Of a DNA stretch of 55,131 nucleotides, positions 52,537 to 55,131 are shown in pieces. Each line of letters begins with the position of its first letter. Within the stretch, counting starts at the first letter, position 1. A program made the position numbers and the translations under genes. The DNA comes from a bacterium (GTDB taxonomy: Bacteria; Cyanobacteriota; Vampirovibrionia; Gastranaerophilales; Gastranaerophilaceae). Where the stretch lies: the NCBI GenBank assembly GCA_017405375.1, contig JAFRAO010000049.1, forward strand, positions 1 to 55,131, given 5' to 3'. The notes under the pieces are model-generated. The model was not told where the DNA came from. It worked only from the letters and a program-made list of their open reading frames with translations, and searched no databases.

Positions 52537-53793
52537 TCACTTTAATAAATATTTCGCTAATCCGGTACCCATGGAAAAACAACTTGGAATAATTCTTAAA
52601 GCGCTTTGAGCATAAAAATCAGCAGAAATGCAGCGTCCTGCTACATATAAATTATCAATATCTTTAGAAATAAGCGATTCAACAGGTAACTGATATTCAA
52701 TATTAATTTTTTCCATAGCAGATGAAGATTTATCAGTTGAATGAACATCAATCGGATAATTTGATATTAAAACAGGATTATCAAATTTTTTACCTGATTT
52801 TAAATCAGCTATGGTATAAACATATTTTCCGGCTATTCTATTATTCTCGCGTATTCCGACCATATCTGCAATATTTGAGATATAAGCATTTTCAAATCCT
52901 TTAAGATAAATATTCATGAATTTTAATAATCTCATAATAGTAAATCGCGCATTTTGAAGTGATTTTGAGTACATAAACGGCTCAAAAGGGCTAATATTGC
53001 TGTCTAAAATCATTCTGGGACAGTTAAAAGCTACTGCATTAGGCATTTTGGGCACTGTAAAAAGCTGGAAATAGTTTCTATCACTGTCTTTTAGTATATT
53101 TTTATTTACGGCATCATCAAATAACGTACTCAATGCCCAATTTCTGTTATTATCCCAAGTATAAGCAGTTGATAAATGAATTTCATCGTTAATTTTGCAA
53201 GATGTAGTAACATCTCTATCTTTATCAAGATTTGTTATCCAATCTGAAAATTCTTTCAAATTGACATTTTCAACAATAAATCTTAAAGTCAGCGGTTGAA
53301 AATTAGAATTATTTTCCAAAAAATTACAATTTGAAAGTTTTCCGACTTCGCAATTTCCTGTTGCATCAATCACATACTTCGTTTCGATATGTACCGATAA
53401 CATATTAATGTCAATATCAATCGAATTGATATATCTATTAGATATATTAACATTTCTTAATGAAGCAGAATATAAAACTTGAACATTTGCTTTACACATA
53501 AGCTCGTCCAAAACAATCTTAGCAATTTCCGGATTAAACCAACCGATGTTACCATCAATATACGTAATAGCAGCATCATATTTTCTCATTTCATTTAAGA
53601 AATCATCTAAAAACTCATTATTAATAGAGTTATCAGATGTTTTCATCATAGGCGTCACAAGAGCGGAAGTCATAGTTCCACCGAGATGAATATTTTTCTC
53701 GATTAATAGAACATTTTTATTCGCTTTACCCAATATATAAGCAACAGCACAACCGGCTGTCCCACCACCTACAACAACATAATCAAACTTCAT
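52537..53793 (-). CDS. FAD-dependent oxidoreductase
   Basis: The 418 residues begin with the dinucleotide fold VVVGGGTAGCAVAYILG (residues 6-22) and IEKNIHLGGTMTSALV, typical of the FAD_oxidored family. VIDATGNCEVGKLSNC is the second FAD motif, and DNLYVAGRCISADFYAQSALRI closes the FAD site near the C-terminus. The substrate is unknown. The start codon lies 11 nt inside the methyltransferase gene, so the two are translationally coupled, echoing the methyltransferase plus FAD-enzyme pairing of bifunctional MnmC, though this FAD domain is of another family. Confidence 0.87.
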   Translation of the reverse strand: MKFDYVVVGGGTAGCAVAYILGKANKNVLLIEKNIHLGGTMTSALVTPMMKTSDNSINNEFLDDFLNEMRKYDAAITYIDGNIGWFNPEIAKIVLDELMCKANVQVLYSASLRNVNISNRYINSIDIDINMLSVHIETKYVIDATGNCEVGKLSNCNFLENNSNFQPLTLRFIVENVNLKEFSDWITNLDKDRDVTTSCKINDEIHLSTAYTWDNNRNWALSTLFDDAVNKNILKDSDRNYFQLFTVPKMPNAVAFNCPRMILDSNISPFEPFMYSKSLQNARFTIMRLLKFMNIYLKGFENAYISNIADMVGIRENNRIAGKYVYTIADLKSGKKFDNPVLISNYPIDVHSTDKSSSAMEKINIEYQLPVESLISKDIDNLYVAGRCISADFYAQSALRIIPSCFSMGTGLAKYLLK

Positions 53794-55131
53794 TATGTTT
53801 CTCCTTATAATTTTTTAAATACATAGTGCTTGAAATGAGAGAACTATTGGCAACTTCTATTTCTCTGTTTTTCATAATTATTTCATTCGGTAAATTTAAA
53901 TTTTCATCTCTAAAAACTATCCCCGCTTTAGAGGTTATAAGTCCAATATCAAAATCGTTTAGTGGATATTCGATATTATCAATATTTTTTGATGCAATAG
54001 TACCTGTAAATTTATTTTCTGACTTATTAAAAATTTTTCCAACATGAAAACCATTTTTCAATAAAGCATTTCTAATTGCTGCAGAATTAGAATACGTCAA
54101 AAGTATTCCATCCGGATTTAATTTATTATACAGGAGCTTAAAAAAATCATAAGTCCATAAATTTGGAGTTTTAGTTGGAGTAAAAGCATCTAAAAATATA
54201 AAATCATAGGTATTTGAATCAAATTTTAAAATATCTCTTGCATCGCCGAAGTTGCAGTTGAAATCAAAATCCATATATGACAAGGCTTGTAGTGCATTTT
54301 TATAACTTCTCGATATATACCTATAATATATATTATGTAAGAAAGGCAATTTATACTTACAAGAGGATAATTTATACCTGTCATAAAAATAATATTTAAT
54401 AAATGACACCATCTCTTTATCAAAATAATTGCCAAATTTTTTATCCTGCAAAATATTCTTTAAATCATAATCAAAATAATTATCCTTAATTCTTTCCAAC
54501 AATTTAATTAATAATATGTAATTAACTTCTTTATGATATTTATATTTATTTTTTATTCGAAGATTTGTTTTTTTTAAATATTTATCAACAGCATGTACTC
54601 CTGTTAATTTAATTTTTTGGCGATTATGTTTATACTTAAATAATGGAGATAATTTTACCAATGTATCATCAATATCAATAGCATTAATTTTTATGGCATA
54701 TTTGCCATTACAAAAATCAGAACTATTCGTTTGACTATTACTGATTATAGTTTCACTATCATTTTCATTTAGTGTTTTTTGCTCATAATTAATTTTTTTG
54801 TCGGATTTTATAAATTTACTTATTAATTTAAGAAATATATTTTTAAAAGTATTATTAGAACATATCGTTTCGTTACATAGGCTATTTTTATCTATTGATT
54901 CACAAAAAATATTTCCAACGATATTATCGGAATATATCGAACTGATATTATTTGCAAAACTCACTGCATTCTTATCAGTATATGTCGAATCAATATATAT
55001 TTTATTGTTTAATTTTTTATCAGTATATAACGATTCGGTATTTGCTTTATTTGTACAATTTATATTTTGCTCTTTTTTGTATATTTTTAAAAATTTTTCG
55101 CAATTTTTTTTTATTTTATTTATTTTTTTTG
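53783..55131 (-). CDS. MnmC/MnmD-like methyltransferase, 5' end cut by the window
   Basis: The frame is open to the window edge, so the true start is outside; an internal GTG at 54964 is an unlikely start. The C-terminal half is a SAM methyltransferase of the MnmC2/DUF752 type: AIKINAIDIDDTLVKLSPL, CNFGDARDIL, FLDAFTPTKTPNLWT, LLYNKLNPDGILLTYSNSAAIRNALLKNGF. The glycine-rich motif I expected before AIKINAIDID is not seen, and about 150 residues of low-complexity, partly repeated sequence stand there instead, so motif I may lie beyond the edge. A tRNA wobble-uridine substrate is the family precedent. Confidence 0.78.
   Translation of the reverse strand, partial: KKINKIKKNCEKFLKIYKKEQNINCTNKANTESLYTDKKLNNKIYIDSTYTDKNAVSFANNISSIYSDNIVGNIFCESIDKNSLCNETICSNNTFKNIFLKLISKFIKSDKKINYEQKTLNENDSETIISNSQTNSSDFCNGKYAIKINAIDIDDTLVKLSPLFKYKHNRQKIKLTGVHAVDKYLKKTNLRIKNKYKYHKEVNYILLIKLLERIKDNYFDYDLKNILQDKKFGNYFDKEMVSFIKYYFYDRYKLSSCKYKLPFLHNIYYRYISRSYKNALQALSYMDFDFNCNFGDARDILKFDSNTYDFIFLDAFTPTKTPNLWTYDFFKLLYNKLNPDGILLTYSNSAAIRNALLKNGFHVGKIFNKSENKFTGTIASKNIDNIEYPLNDFDIGLITSKAGIVFRDENLNLPNEIIMKNREIEVANSSLISSTMYLKNYKEKHNEV
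54852..55036. repeat. Degenerate tandem repeat inside the methyltransferase gene
   Basis: On the plus strand a 20-nt word recurs at 55017-55036 (TTATCAGTATATAACGATTC), 54972-54991, 54924-54943 and 54852-54871, with a shorter copy near 54887-54901. Spacing is 45-72 nt. The minus-strand translation shows ESLYTDK, DSTYTDK, SSIYSDN, ESIDKN and ETICSNN, a unit of about 15-16 residues. The repeat looks like an expanded insert in the protein. Confidence 0.65.

Noticed and set aside
54964..54964. GTG at 54964 as start of the methyltransferase
   Set aside because: The same frame is open to the window edge with the same repeat pattern continuing upstream, and no ribosome binding site precedes the GTG.

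Overview
The window looks like a chromosomal stretch of an AT-rich (roughly 30% GC, estimated by eye) Gram-negative bacterium of the non-photosynthetic Cyanobacteriota, most likely a gut-type Melainabacteria/Gastranaerophilales. That placement is inference. It rests on an outer-membrane and LPS export set (lptB, an LptF/LptG permease, an LptD/OstA-like barrel, an AsmA-like protein), a PDZ-DUF512 FeS protein of the kind conserved in cyanobacteria, a YidC with a large insert between membrane segments, and pseudopilins with an FTLAE-type leader. No rRNA, CRISPR array, transposase or phage gene was found.

Layout. Positions 1-320 hold a repeat-rich locus with a 13-C tract and a short leader ORF on the minus strand. 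Positions 440-8970 are mainly plus-strand: nadB-nadC, a PadR regulator overlapping the DUF512 radical-SAM-like gene, cobO (minus), 5-formyl-THF cyclo-ligase, a SPOR protein, a PfkB kinase and GDP-fucose synthase. Positions 9045-14023 carry an M16 peptidase and recG. Positions 14055-17589 (minus) carry lptB, lptF/G, a phosphodiester glycosidase and a solute-binding lipoprotein. After dxr (plus), a long minus-strand block (18794-26436) holds miaA, a membrane protein, a CoA-activase-like protein, gcvPB, a sigma factor, rpsT, a glycosyltransferase, a DUF475/TerC-like protein and a P-loop kinase. Positions 26634-31906 (plus) are glyQ, two tandem amino-acid permeases and a Y-family polymerase. Positions 31909-37180 (minus) are a hypothetical, a pseudopilin, a DUF486 protein, rsmG and a large P-loop/TPR protein. 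Positions 37287-45441 (plus) form an envelope block (small membrane protein, EnvC-like M23 protein, LptD-like, class II aldolase), then a basic amino-acid decarboxylase, tRNA-Pro, yidC and queA. Positions 45446-55131 (minus) hold a Slt-type transglycosylase, a ruined pseudopilin locus, a 1381-residue AsmA-like protein, an FAD oxidoreductase and a truncated MnmC-like methyltransferase.

Most genes are housekeeping. The strongest unusual signal is a paired module near both ends (1-320 and 47671-48342). Each copy has a TTGCAA/TTGCAT-N17 promoter, a ribosome binding site and a short leader ORF, then a repeat tract of GTGAAC-type words reading into type IV pseudopilin sequence. The left copy carries a 13-nt homopolymer whose length decides whether the frame stops at once or stays open to the window edge, so it looks phase-variable. 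The right copy continues into a frameshifted pseudopilin pseudogene. Other notable points are several promoters placed so that transcripts would be leaderless, an 80-nt out-of-frame overlap between a membrane-protein gene and miaA, a P-loop/TPR protein with degenerate Walker A and B motifs, and a methyltransferase interrupted by a tandem-repeat insert.
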